Made by a program: the position numbers and the translations under genes. 22,695 nt of DNA from an uncultured Cytophagaceae bacterium (GTDB lineage Bacteria; Bacteroidota; Bacteroidia; Cytophagales; Spirosomataceae): NCBI GenBank assembly GCA_903837305.1, contig CAILUB010000364.1:1-22695 (forward strand), in the 5' to 3' direction. Numbering within the stretch: the first letter of the stretch is position 1; each line of letters starts with the position of its first letter. The notes under the pieces were generated by a model. The model was not told the DNA's origin, ran no database searches, and saw only the letters and a program-made list of their open reading frames with translations. Below, in pieces: positions 1 through 11,200 of the stretch.

Positions 1-2
1 AG

Positions 3-245
3 GAGGATTTAGAAAAGGCTTTGGGCAAAATAAAGAAACGTTTAGGCCTGGACCGCTACGCCATCGCGATGGAAGCGTTAGAAGCCGGGGATTTCAGTTT
101 AGTCGCGGAAATCACCCTGCATTACTACGATAAGGCCTATATGTACGGCCTTGAATTACGCAACGAATCCCAAATCACCCGCATCGAAGTCCGCACATTG
201 GACCCGGTCGAACAAACCGAATTACTTTTAAGCCATGCTACCTAA
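3..245 (+). CDS. mnmH: tRNA 2-selenouridine synthase C-terminal fragment (MnmH/SelU-like), 5' end outside the window
   Basis: The reading frame is open from the first complete codon at base 3 and stops at 243-245, so this is the last 80 codons of a gene that begins upstream. The TTG at 21 is an internal leucine, not a start. The visible tail contains ITLHYYDKAYMYGL, which resembles the conserved YYD-x-x-Y segment near the C-terminus of MnmH (YbbB/SelU). That enzyme replaces sulfur with selenium, through a geranylated intermediate, at the wobble 2-thiouridine of some tRNAs. The catalytic rhodanese domain and P-loop lie outside the window, so the assignment rests on this short tail alone. The stop lies 11 bases inside the next gene, cysE, which suggests translational coupling and a shared transcript with the cysteine synthesis genes. 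Confidence 0.62.
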   Translation, partial: EDLEKALGKIKKRLGLDRYAIAMEALEAGDFSLVAEITLHYYDKAYMYGLELRNESQITRIEVRTLDPVEQTELLLSHAT

Positions 246-1038
246 GGAGTTTTTAGACAAGATATTCGCGCAACACCAGCAGACGCCCCCATTTCCGGCG
301 ACATCTGACATCAAGAAATTGTTCACAAAAATCGTTTTGACGCTTTTCCCTGAACAGACACGCAAGCATTTTAACACGCCGGGTGAATTGAAAGCCTTGT
401 GGGAAAGCATCGAAAATGGGCTAGAAAGCTTGTTGTATTCGATGAAAGACCAGCTTTCAGCAGAACCTGCGGCCATTGCACACCGCTTTTTAGACCGTAT
501 TCCGGCCATCTATGACCTGTTGCAGACGGACGTAGAAGCGATGGTGGCGGGAGATCCTGCGGCGACGACTTCTTATGAGGTGATTCGTACCTATCCTGGA
601 TTCTATGCCTTGGCCTTTTACCGTTTAGCGCATGGTTTACAACAGGAAAATGTTCCGTTAATTCCACGGATTTTGACAGAATATGCCCATTCCAAAACAG
701 GCATTGATATCCATCCCGGAGCCAGCATTGGTCGCTATTTCTTTATGGACCATGGCACCGGCATCGTTATCGGGGAAACAACAATCATCGGTGAACGTGT
801 AAAAATCTACCAAGGAGTAACCTTAGGAGCCCTTTCTGTTGATAAATCAATGGCTTCCACGAAACGCCACCCGACGATCGAAGACGGCGTGGTTATCTAC
901 TCCGGAGCCACTATTTTAGGGGGCGACACCGTTGTAGGTAAAGGCTCCGTTATAGGCGGAAACGTTTGGTTAACGCGCAGCGTGCCAGCGAACACAAAGA
1001 TATACCACCAAGAAACCGTCAAAGTCATCCAAGATTAA
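235..1038 (+). CDS. cysE: serine O-acetyltransferase
   Basis: This 267-residue protein transfers an acetyl group from acetyl-CoA to L-serine, giving O-acetylserine, the first committed step of cysteine synthesis, in the cytoplasm. Residues 1-140 form a helical N-terminal region. From about residue 155 there is a left-handed beta-helix of hexapeptide repeats. The signature is DIHPGASIGR followed by MDHGTGIVIGET; by alignment with E. coli CysE, Asp158 and His173 match the catalytic pair and keep the same 15-residue spacing. The start at 235 is the first ATG and gives a full-length protein, overlapping the upstream stop by 11 bases. cysM follows after one base, so the two pathway steps are co-transcribed. 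The C-terminus ends in VIQD and lacks the terminal isoleucine that E. coli-type CysE inserts into the cysteine synthase active site. Confidence 0.95.
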   Translation: MLPKEFLDKIFAQHQQTPPFPATSDIKKLFTKIVLTLFPEQTRKHFNTPGELKALWESIENGLESLLYSMKDQLSAEPAAIAHRFLDRIPAIYDLLQTDVEAMVAGDPAATTSYEVIRTYPGFYALAFYRLAHGLQQENVPLIPRILTEYAHSKTGIDIHPGASIGRYFFMDHGTGIVIGETTIIGERVKIYQGVTLGALSVDKSMASTKRHPTIEDGVVIYSGATILGGDTVVGKGSVIGGNVWLTRSVPANTKIYHQETVKVIQD

Positions 1039-1039
1039 T

Positions 1040-1915
1040 ATGAGCCAGCTGTTAGATTTAGTCGGAAACACTCCCTTAGTCGAATTATCGCGCTTGAACC
1101 CGAACCCGAAGGTGAAGATTTTCGGGAAACTAGAGGGCAATAATCCGGGAGGATCCGTGAAAGACCGTGCCGCTAAAAACATGATTGAAGGCGCCATTGC
1201 CCGAGGCGAATTAAAGGCTGGAATGAAGCTCATCGAAGCGACTTCTGGAAACACCGGAATTGCTTTAGCCATGATTGCTCGTTTATATGACATCGAAATT
1301 GAATTAGCCATGCCTTCGAATTCCACGCGGGAACGCGTGCTGACGATGGAGGCTTTCGGGGCTACAGTGACCTTGACTGAAACCATCGAATCCGCACGTG
1401 ACTATGCGGTCGACAAGGCTGCGAGCGGCGAATTCTTTATGTTGAATCAATTCGAGAATCCAGATAATTATTTAGCCCACTACAAAACCACGGGACCCGA
1501 AATCTACCGCGACACGAATGGCCTTGTGACTCACTTTGTCAGCTCGATGGGTACCACGGGTACTATTATGGGCACGTCCATGTACTTAAAGGAACAAAAT
1601 CCGGCCATCCAAATCGTCGGTTGCCAGCCCACAGACGGCTCGAAGATCCCAGGCATCCGCCGCTGGCCCATCGAATACCGACCTAAAATCTATGATCCTT
1701 CCCGCGTGGACCGCGTCATGGATATATCTGAGGCAGACGCGACCGCGATGACCCAGGCTTTGGCCAAAGTCGAAGGTGTCTTTGGCGGCATGAGCAGTGG
1801 CGGTAGTGTTTTGGCCAGCCTCCGCTTAGCCACTGAGCTAGAGGCGGGTGTGATCGTCTGCATCATTTGTGACCGCGGAGATCGCTATTTATCGAGCGGG
1901 CTTTTCGGGCAATAA
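1040..1915 (+). CDS. cysM: cysteine synthase B (O-acetylserine sulfhydrylase)
   Basis: This 291-residue PLP enzyme converts O-acetylserine plus sulfide (and in many CysM enzymes thiosulfate) to cysteine. The PLP lysine is Lys41 in GGSVKDRAA. The TSGNTG substrate loop is at residues 68-73, and the GMSSGG phosphate-binding region is near the C-terminus. The segment IPGIRRWPIEY and the short length favour the CysM type over CysK, although the split between the two is not always functional. The start follows the cysE stop by one base. It uses the product of CysE, so the pair is a compact cysteine operon downstream of the mnmH-like gene. A weak terminator follows the stop. Confidence 0.95.
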   Translation: MSQLLDLVGNTPLVELSRLNPNPKVKIFGKLEGNNPGGSVKDRAAKNMIEGAIARGELKAGMKLIEATSGNTGIALAMIARLYDIEIELAMPSNSTRERVLTMEAFGATVTLTETIESARDYAVDKAASGEFFMLNQFENPDNYLAHYKTTGPEIYRDTNGLVTHFVSSMGTTGTIMGTSMYLKEQNPAIQIVGCQPTDGSKIPGIRRWPIEYRPKIYDPSRVDRVMDISEADATAMTQALAKVEGVFGGMSSGGSVLASLRLATELEAGVIVCIICDRGDRYLSSGLFGQ

Positions 1916-1918
1916 ATC

Positions 1919-1948
1919 CTCGCTTTACGAGATTTCTCGGTTTTTTTT
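1919..1948 (+). terminator. weak intrinsic terminator after cysM
   Basis: Just after the cysM stop, CGAG (1928-1931) can pair with CTCG (1936-1939) around a four-base loop. A run of eight T residues follows at 1941-1948. An alternative pairing uses CTCG at 1919-1922 with the same CGAG. The stem is only four base pairs, so efficiency is doubtful, but the position between an operon and a separately promoted tRNA fits. Confidence 0.45.
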
Positions 1949-1957
1949 AAACCAAGA

Positions 1958-1988
1958 TTGGGATTAAATAAAATTATACTTATTTTTG
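1958..1988 (+). promoter_or_regulatory. Bacteroidota-type promoter for tRNA-Phe
   Basis: TATTTTTG at 1981-1988 matches the Bacteroidota -7 consensus TAnnTTTG exactly. TTG at 1958-1960 lies 20 bases upstream, in the expected range for the -33 element. Transcription would begin near 1995, about 20 bases before the mature tRNA. Confidence 0.7.
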
Positions 1989-2014
1989 CACTCCCGATTA
2001 ACGCGGGGAATTGA

Positions 2015-2087
2015 GGTGGATTAGCTCAGTTGGTAGAGCATCGGATTGAAAATCCGTGTGTCCCCGGTTCGAGTCCGGGATCTACCA
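2015..2087 (+). tRNA. tRNA-Phe (anticodon GAA)
   Basis: This is a 73-base cloverleaf. The acceptor arms GGTGGAT and ATCTACC pair with one G-U. The D stem is GCTC/GAGC, the anticodon loop is TTGAAAA with anticodon GAA, and the T arm is CCCGG TTCGAGT CCGGG. The discriminator is A at 2087, and CCA is not encoded, so it must be added after transcription. Positions 27 and 43 form a U-U mismatch at the outer end of the anticodon stem; the other four pairs are normal. It has its own promoter and terminator, so it is a single-gene unit. Confidence 0.97.
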
Positions 2088-2098
2088 CTTCAATGAAT

Positions 2099-2130
2099 AA
2101 AGACCCTAGCAGCGATGTTAGGGTCTTTTG
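2099..2130 (+). terminator. strong intrinsic terminator after tRNA-Phe
   Basis: AAAGACCCTA (2099-2108) pairs perfectly with TAGGGTCTTT (2119-2128). The stem extends by G-T and C-G pairs around a six-base loop. T residues follow, interrupted by one G at 2130. It begins 12 bases after the tRNA. The A-rich left arm could also give a U tract on the opposite strand. Confidence 0.88.
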
Positions 2131-2156
2131 TTTTAGTGCCCAAATCCCTGGACAAA

Positions 2157-2213
2157 TTATCTAGCCGTCCTATTTGTCAATCATTTGAAATTGAATTGTT
2201 TACCGCTAGATAA
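2157..2213. repeat. 9-bp inverted repeat upstream of the giant surface protein gene
   Basis: TTATCTAGC (2157-2165) and GCTAGATAA (2205-2213) are perfect reverse complements separated by 39 bases. They lie in the 143-base stretch between the tRNA terminator and the giant gene, with the right arm about 65 bases before its ATG. No T tract follows, so it is not an obvious terminator. It could be an operator pair or chance. The rest of the stretch is AT-rich, and I see no other clear signal in it. Confidence 0.4.
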
Positions 2214-2277
2214 ATAGGTGTTTTTCTTTAGGATAATTTTAAATAAATTTCTAGTTGAATAATTCCCTTCTAAACAT

Positions 2278-5200
2278 ATGGTACGAAATTTACGTCTTTT
2301 GAAAAGTATATTATCGCTTCTGACCTGCCTTATATTCTTACAGTTTTCTGCTGAAGCAAAAAAGCGTACCCGTTATTTTGTCCATAACACAAAAATTTAT
2401 GTGGAGACAACGGGAAATGATACGGGGTCTGAGGGTCTAATTTCAGCACCATTTCGCCGTATTCAATCAGCCTTAAACTATGCCATTAATGGAGATACGG
2501 TTTTTGTAAAGCCAGGAACCTACCTAGAGAATCTCGATATGGGTTCGAAGGCCGTTCATTTAATTTCTACCGCAGGGCCAGATTTAACCATAATTGATGG
2601 AAATGCAACGGGAATGGGCTTAATTATCCGTTCGGGATCCGCTTCTATTCAAGGTTTTTCTATCACGAATACTGCCGCGCCCACCTACCAGATCAGATGG
2701 GTTGCCCCTTATGGTTTTCACACAGAAGGAACAGCGATTTTCTCAGGAGATCAAACCATAAGACCGACCATTAAAAACTGTAAAATCTATAATAACTTCA
2801 TCGGTATTTATGGTAATGCGAATGTGGTTGATTGCAAAATTTACAATAATACAGTTGGATATTCTGGCTATTGGGTAAGCCCACAAATCAGTAAATCTTT
2901 TTTTTACGGCAATACACGCTCTGCGATTGAGATTTCAAACGCAAATAATACCACGATTACAAACTCGGTATTTTATAACAATGCCAAAGTTTTTGCTTTT
3001 AGAAGTGATTTAAATGCCTGGAGATTTAGGGTTCAAATTTTGAACACTACAATCGCAAACAATGCGAAAATCATGACAACTTCAGAAGGAAATACGACTT
3101 CCTTCTTGAATTCAATCATTTACAATAATGCGGATCCAGTTCTCGGATTTGGCCAAACCTATGATTCACTTATTGTCAATAATACCATCTTAGAAAGAGG
3201 AGTTGATGCTATTCCAGTAGCGGCAAGAGCGAAAGCTAATGTGGATTTAACGACCTTAAAAAATGCAGATCCTACATTTGTGGGTGGCGGAAATTACCAA
3301 TTATTGAGCAATAGCCCGGCTATTGGGGCAGGTAGTGCTACCTTTTCAAATACAGTTGATATCAATGGAAAATCTCGGCCTTTACCTGCAGGCACTAATC
3401 CTGATTTAGGTGCATTTGAATCTGATTTAGGTGTTCCATTTGAAGTCCCAGCAGACAGGACCATTCCTGGAATTCAACTGGCAACTGGCTTTCAGCATAC
3501 CTTATTATTGCAAAAAGATGGTTCGCTGTGGGGTTGGGGATCTAACAACATAGGTCAGTTAGGCGATGGTACGACTACGAATAAAATAGAGGCCACTCAG
3601 ATTGGTACTAGCAAAGATTGGAGATCTATCGCATCTAAAGGTAACTCAACCCTTGCTATTAAAATTGATGGCAGCTTATGGGCTTGGGGATCAAATGGCA
3701 ACGGTATTTTAGGTATTGGCTCTACCTCATTTCAACGAAGTCCTATTCAGGTAGGCTCTGATCGTAATTGGTCCAAAATATCAGTGGGTCCTAATCACGT
3801 TCTTGCCATCAAAACAGATGGAACCTTATGGGCATGGGGAAGTAATTGGACTGGGCAATTGGGAGATGAGTCTTTTGTACATAAATACAGTCCAGTACAA
3901 ATTGGGACAGCAAAAGATTGGGAAAATGCCTCCGCAGGGGGTACTCACTCCGTTGCCGTTAAAAAAGATGGAACCTTGTGGGCATGGGGATATAATCTAC
4001 AAGGACAATTAGGTGATGGAACAAATACCAATAGAAATGTACCTACCAAAGTAGGCACTGAAAATAATTGGACGCATGCGGATGCAGGAGGGAATCACAC
4101 GTTGGCAGTTAAGAAAGATGGGAGCCTTTGGGCATGGGGCTTTAATCTCCTTGGACAATTAGGCAACTATACGTATAATGATAGAAATACGCCTGGCCGA
4201 GTAGGTGATAGCTCAGATTGGAGACAAATTGTCGCAGGAACAGGTATTTCGATGGCTTTAAAATCGGATGGAACTATTTGGGTTTTTGGAACCAATAATT
4301 CTGGTTTATTAGGTGATGGAACATTAGTTGAAAAAAGAAATTACCCTGCTAAAATGGGAACTAATTCCGATTGGGAACGCGTTTCTGTCTTTGGTAATTT
4401 TGCCGTAGCCATAAGCAGAGATGGAACGATTTTTGCATGGGGAAATAATGGATTCGGGCAATTAGGTACAGGAAAAGTTGAGCAGAAAAATAGCTTTATT
4501 CAAGTAGGGACTGAGCTAAATTGGAAAAGTATTGGGGCGGATGGAGTGACTCCGCTAGCGATCAAAACGGATAATTCTGTTTGGTCTTGGGGCTTAAATA
4601 ATTCAGGGCAAATGGGAGATGGAAGTGTCGTAAATAAAAACTTCCCCGTTCGAATTACATCTATAGCAAACATTCAAACTTTTAGTGCTGCAGCTTCAAA
4701 TCATACCTTTGCCATCAAAACAGACGGAAGCCTTTGGGGATGGGGAGCCAATTTTGCTGGACAATTTGGAAATGGAACAACTGGACAAACCATTCCCGTT
4801 CCTACGATGGTTGGAACTAGCACAGATTGGAAATCGTTATCAACAGGATCATCCTCTACTTATGCCATAAAAAATGATGGCAGCCTTTGGGGATGGGGGA
4901 ATTATACCATCAAATCTGTCATCAATGGAACATCTCAAACATTTACCCAAGTAAATTCAACTACCCCTTTAAGAATTGGAACAGACACGAATTGGAAACA
5001 AATATTCGCAGGGGCTAATACCAATTATGGTATTAAAACAGATGGTAGCCTATGGGCCTGGGGGTATAATTTCAGTGGCCAATTAGGAGATAGCACAAAT
5101 ATTACCAAAGAAAATCCAGTAAGAATCGGGAATTCCAATGACTGGAAAGTGGTCGTAGCGGGAAGCAGCCATGCGCTAGCACAAAAAACAGATGGAACCT

Positions 5201-8200
5201 TGTGGGCTTGGGGAAATAACTCTGTAGGACAATTAGGTACGGGGAATAATATAACTGTCAATTATCCAGTGAAAATTTCAAACGATACCGATTGGAAAAT
5301 CATCTCAGCTCGTGGTGGGCATTCTGCCGCCATCAAAAATGATGGTACGTTATGGACTTGGGGAAACAATTTCAGTGGTCAATTAGGTCAAAATTCTGTT
5401 TCAAACCTTAATGTGCCTACTAAAGTAGGATCAGATACAGATTGGAAATCTGTTTCAGTAGGAGGCTCTAACACTTTCGCTCTAAAAACAAACGGTAGCC
5501 TATGGGCAACGGGTAATAACTCCAATGGACAGTTAGGTAATAACGAAGGATTCTATACTTCACTGCAAAAAAATAAGGTAATCAACGCGAACTTATCTGC
5601 ACCTAAGGTTGCAGGTGCGCAAACCTTCTGTCAAAGTGCAACGGTTTCAAATTTAGTGGCGACAGGAAGTCAAATTAAGTGGTATGCTGCTGCTTCCGGC
5701 GGCGCTGCCTTAGCAGGTACTACCCCACTCGTAAATGGCACAACCTATTTTGCCACTCAAACACTGGACAGCTTAGAAAGTACTAACCGTGCAAGCGTTA
5801 TCGCCTACATCAGTAATCCTGAACTAAATTCAACCGATTCGGTGATTGTCAGTGGTAGATCTGTTACCCTTTCGGTAGCGAATACCTTGACAAATCCTTC
5901 CTCTTACACGGTGGGAGCGGTAGGGCCTTCAGGGGGTGTAATTGTTTATGATCAAGGAAGTCTATTAAACGGGTGGCGTTATTTAGAAGCCTCCCCTTAT
6001 GATAACGGGTCTGACAACGGTACTGGTTGCTACACGACACCTATTACCGGAACATCCCCAGCGATAGGATTCGGATTAGAGAATACGCTTAGGTGGATTG
6101 CCGCGGGATGTAACGGTGATTTTATTTCTACAGCGAGAAACTTTACACTTAGCGGATATAAGGACTGGTTTATTCCATCGAAAGGGGAAGTAAACTTGAT
6201 GTACCAAAACCTAAAACTGAATAACCTTGGTAATCTACAAAACCAGGCGTATTGGTCTTCTACACCTGGCGAATATGGATCTTCAGGCATCAATGGTGGA
6301 GCATGGGTCCAAAACTTCAGCAATGGATCCACCTATCCGGAATACCGCGCAGGCTATCAGAATGCAGGGTTATTGCGCTTGATGAGACGCTTTGGAAATG
6401 AAACGACTAATACGAAGTATCGCTGGTCTACCGGAGATTCTACCTCGACCTTAACGGTTAGTCCTACACAAACCACTACCTATTGGGTAGACGTTACGAC
6501 AAATGGCGTTACGTGTAGAAAATCGTATACACTTCGAGTAGACAATACGCCTAAAGCGCCTACGGGAATGGCCACTCAAACGATTTGTTCAGACGGCAAA
6601 TTGGGGAATTTAGTCGTAACGGGAACTGCGATTAAATGGTATGCCGCCGCGACGGGCGGAACTGCTTTAAATGATTCAACGAATACGGTTAGTGGAACCA
6701 CGTATTACGCCTCTCAAACGGAAAATACTTTTGAAAGTACGAGCCGTCTAGCTGTTACCGTTAACCACGTCATTGGAACAATTCAGGCCTCCGCTACAGT
6801 AGTTAGTTCAGGTACTTCTGTCACCCTAACAGCTTCTGGAAATTCAGCTATGACCAGTGAAAAAATTACCCGAATCAACGAAGCTGGTTGGATGTTAAAG
6901 GCGAAATTTAATGGACATAATTACTATTTATATCCTAATCGCATGAACTATTCGGCAGCAAAAACGCTAGCGGAAAGTTTTGGTGGATATTTATATTGCG
7001 TCAATAACCAAGCAGAAAATGATTCTGTCTCTAAGCCTATTGGAGATGCGCTTTCCAATGGTGATGTTTGGTTAGGATTGTACCAAGACCGCACAGATCC
7101 TACTTATTCTGAACCAGGCGGAGGTTGGAAATGGTTAGATGGTAGTCCTTATTCATTTAAAAGATGGGGAAGATTTGCCACGGGATGGAATGCCGATGAA
7201 CCTAATAATGCAGGGGTTGAAGATCACGCGCACATGGACTTTGGTAACCTTGCTGACTACTGGAATGATATTAATGAAAACTACAATGGTAGTGTCTTAA
7301 TGGAGATCGATGATTTACCTACCTATGAGTGGTCTACAGGAGAAACGACAGCAACCATTAATCCTAGCCCTACGCAAACGACGACCTATTGGGTTAATAT
7401 CAAACAAAATGGGGTGGTTTGTCGAAAATCCATTACCATTAGCATCAATAATGTGGCTCCCCCTAGTGGAAATGCGAATCAGAGTTTCTTAACTGGAGCA
7501 ATAATTTCTGATATTGCCATCAATGGTTCTGCTGTGAAATGGTATACAGCCGCGAGCGGAGGAACCGCCTTATCAGGCACGGCAACCTTAACTACTGGTA
7601 CTACGTATTATGCCTCACAAACAGTAGCAGGCTTCGAGAGTCAATCGCGTTTTGCTGTGACGGTAACGGTGCTGGAAGCGAATTGCTTTAATCCTAAAGT
7701 GAAGAACTTTGGAAATCTGAATTACAGCATTAATTCATCTACTACAGATAGGAACGGTAATATTTACTTAGGTGGTGCGTTCACTGGAACTTTAACCATA
7801 GGTAATACGACCCTAACTTCGGCAGGGGCCAATGATATCTTCTTAACAAAGTTAAATGCTTGTGGTGAGGTGCAGTGGGCCACTAGAGCAGGTTCTGTGG
7901 GCGAAAATGATTATATAGGAGTGGGAAGCCGTGCAATTGCGGTTGACTCGACTGGAAATATCTATGTAGTGGGTGGCTATAATCGCGACTTTACCTTCAG
8001 AGGAACAGATAATTCGAGTTTTTCAGCAGTTAGAGTTAATTCTGGTAATTCGAATCACCAAGATGGTTATTTCGTCAAATTAAATTCAGCGGGTAGCGTC
8101 CTTTGGGGTGTTTCATTACGCGGTGAATCGAATGACACTTTTAATTCGGTTGTACTCGATCGTTTAGGCAATCCAATTGTTTCAGGAGGCTTTAATGGCT

Positions 8201-11200
8201 GTTGCCCATCAAGCTTTGCTGCCATCATATATTCACCTAATGGCAGCACTACCAATATTGCATCCTACGGATCTAATTATGCGACAGGTATCCTAACTAA
8301 ATTTACTCCAGCAGGAACAGTTGTATGGAATACTTCTTTACACAATCGCGATGCAAGCATCCGCAACCTGGAAGTCGATGCACAAAATAATATCTATTTC
8401 GTGGGAGAATTCCGCTCTTGGAGCTCAGGAACCGCTGCAGAATTTAAGGATGCGGGCAATACCACAAGAACTTTAGCAAACCCTGGCATAGGATTAGCTT
8501 ATCTAGTTAAATTGAACTCAAATGGTATTTGGCAATGGGGCGTAAGTTATGGTAATAATGGAAACGGAGTTGCGACAACCACTTCCGGTTATGACCTCAC
8601 GATAGATAATCAAAACAATCCATGGATTGTCGGGAATTACAGTGGAGGAATAGCTACCTTCTACTCTACGAATGCCACAAATTTAACACAACCTGCTTCG
8701 ACAGAGAACAGAGCCTTCATCGCGAAATACTCTTCTGCAGGTGTTCCTTTATTAGTTCGAGGATTAAATCAATCTACAGGCCAAACTGTCTTCACCAGCA
8801 TCGCTAAACAAGGCAGCAGAATGGGTGTGGGCGGTTTCTTTAATGCAGCTAATGGCGCGCAAAATGATGCCCTAGTCGTTGTATACGATTCTACGGCTAC
8901 CTTAATCAGCACCATCACGGGGGGTGGTCCAGAGGATGATCAAGTGAACAGTATCAATGCGGTTGGTAATGGATTCTTACTTGCTGGTTCGCATGGTGCG
9001 AACGCCAATTTTGAAAATATTACACTTGCGACTCAGGGAACTTTCCTTTGGAATACATCTACTACAGCAGTAGTTCCTACTCCTACCGGTAGAGCAACAC
9101 AATCTTTCTTACCTACTGCGACGGTTTCTAGTTTAGTGGCGACAGGCTCTAATCTAAAATGGTATTCAAATGCGACTGGAGGATCTACACTTAGCCCTAC
9201 CACTGTACTAGTGAATGGTGCTACTTATTATGCTACTCAAACGATTAATTCGATCGAAAGCCCTGCGCGTTTGGCTGTCACTGTTAGCATCATAAACCCA
9301 GCATTAAATAGCTCTAAAACGGTATTGTGCGGAGGAGAGACCATCCAATTATCAGTTACCGGTGTGAGTACAACAGGTAATTATACGGTAGGCTCAAGAG
9401 GCCCTGCGGGTGGTTTTATCTTCCATGATCAAGGAAGTACCATAAATGGATGGCGCTACTTAGAAGCCGCTCCAGTAAATCTTCCACTCAGCAGTTGGGG
9501 TTATGCGCTGGGGACTGGAATCGAAAACGTTTCTGTCCCAGGAGCTACCAGCATAAGCATTGGTAGTGGTTTAGCGAATACTCTTGCTATCTCGGGCGCT
9601 ATTTCTTCTACCACTACCGCGGCTAGACGGAGCTTAGACTATTCTGTCAATGGACACGATGATTGGTTCTTACCTTCGCAAGGAGAATTTAGTCGAATTT
9701 ACACTAACCTCATTTTGAAAAACCTAGGGAATTTCAATGTGGGGGCTATACCTGCTCGTGGTACCCTTTATTGGACGAGTTCCCAGTTGACTACTGGAAG
9801 TGGAAGTCATTTCTGCTTGGAGTGTACTAATGGTAATTTCTTTCAGTATTCTAAAGTTTACGAATTATACGTACGCCCAGTCCGCCGTTTTGCAGGCGTT
9901 GCAACGGCTACATCATACCTTTGGTCAACTGGAGAAACAACGGAAACCATCAATCCAAGACCGACACAGACAACGACTTACTTCGTAGATATCACCTCAA
10001 ATGGTAGCACATTTAGAAAATCAGTAACGATAACGGTGAATAATGTGGCCGCTCCTACAGGCGCAGCCGTTCAAAATTTATGTACTGACAGCAAGATCTC
10101 TTCGATCGCAGCAAACGGAACTGGCCTGAAATGGTATACCACAGCGACAGGAGGAAATCTTTATGATGCTAATTCCTTCTTAACATCAGGAGTTACCTAT
10201 TACGCCTCTCAAACGGTGAACGGATGTGAAAGTCCTACACGCCTTGCGGTTCGCGTTAACTTGCCTGAGCCTGTAGTGATCACTACCTCGGGACCTGTTA
10301 CATTCTGCTCTGGCGAAAGCGTGGTATTAACAGCTAGTGCTGGAACAGCCTACCGTTGGTCGAATGGCGCTACTACCCGTAGCATTACGGTGAATGGATC
10401 AGGAAATTATTCTGTGGCTGTAACGAATGCAGCTGGATGTAGCACAACATCAGCACCGGTAGCGGTAGTGGTGAATATTTGCAATCTTCCACCAGTAGCG
10501 TTGCGCTATCCAAATTATAGCTATGTGTTTATCCAAGGTCAAGAGATAGGAGCTCTAGTTCCAAGTAATAGTGGCGGAAAAATCACGAACTACTCGGTAT
10601 CTCCCGCTTTACCTTCTGGCTTAGTTCTAAATCCATCGACAGGAATCATATCAGGAAAACCTTCTACTATTAGTAGCTTGAAATCATATACGGTTACAGG
10701 TTCGAATTCGTCAGGTGCAAGTTCGGTCACTTTAAATATGACGGTTATTATTAGCCCGCCTACTAACTTGATTTATCCGAGTCCAGTTATATTGAAGGTA
10801 GGTACGGCCATTACTCCGATTGTTCCTACCTACACAGGGATTGTTAACTCGTTTAGTATTTCTAAATCATTGCCAAATGGCTTAGTCTTTAACTCAATAA
10901 CGGGTGTCATTTCTGGAACTCCTACTGCTTTGAGCGCAACGACCGTTTATACGGTGACAGCAAGCAATTCATCAGGATCGGCTAGTGCGAATATGAGTAT
11001 TACCGTGGTGGGTGAGGCGCCTATCATCAACTGCCCTCCAGCATTAGCCTATGTAATAGGTACGCCAATTCAAACGGTGAATTTGGCCGCATCGGGATCA
11101 AACGTTACCTATACCATTAGTCCTAATTTACCTGCTGGATTAACATTAAATTCAAGTACGGGCCAAATTAATGGTACACCTACGCTAATCACAGCAAGAG

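Noticed and set aside
2015..2087. U-U mismatch at 27-43 as a sign of a tRNA pseudogene
   Set aside because: The other stems, the loops and the GAA anticodon are intact, and promoter and terminator are present.
2214..2277. Promoter for the giant gene (TAATTTTA at 2234 and TAAATTTC at 2244)
   Set aside because: Both miss the final G of TAnnTTTG and neither has a TTG at proper spacing. In such AT-rich DNA these matches are weak.
3481..5590. Regular repeats that could suggest a CRISPR array or a DNA satellite
   Set aside because: The period of about 150 bases is the 50-residue RCC1 protein repeat, with diverged DNA and an open reading frame throughout.
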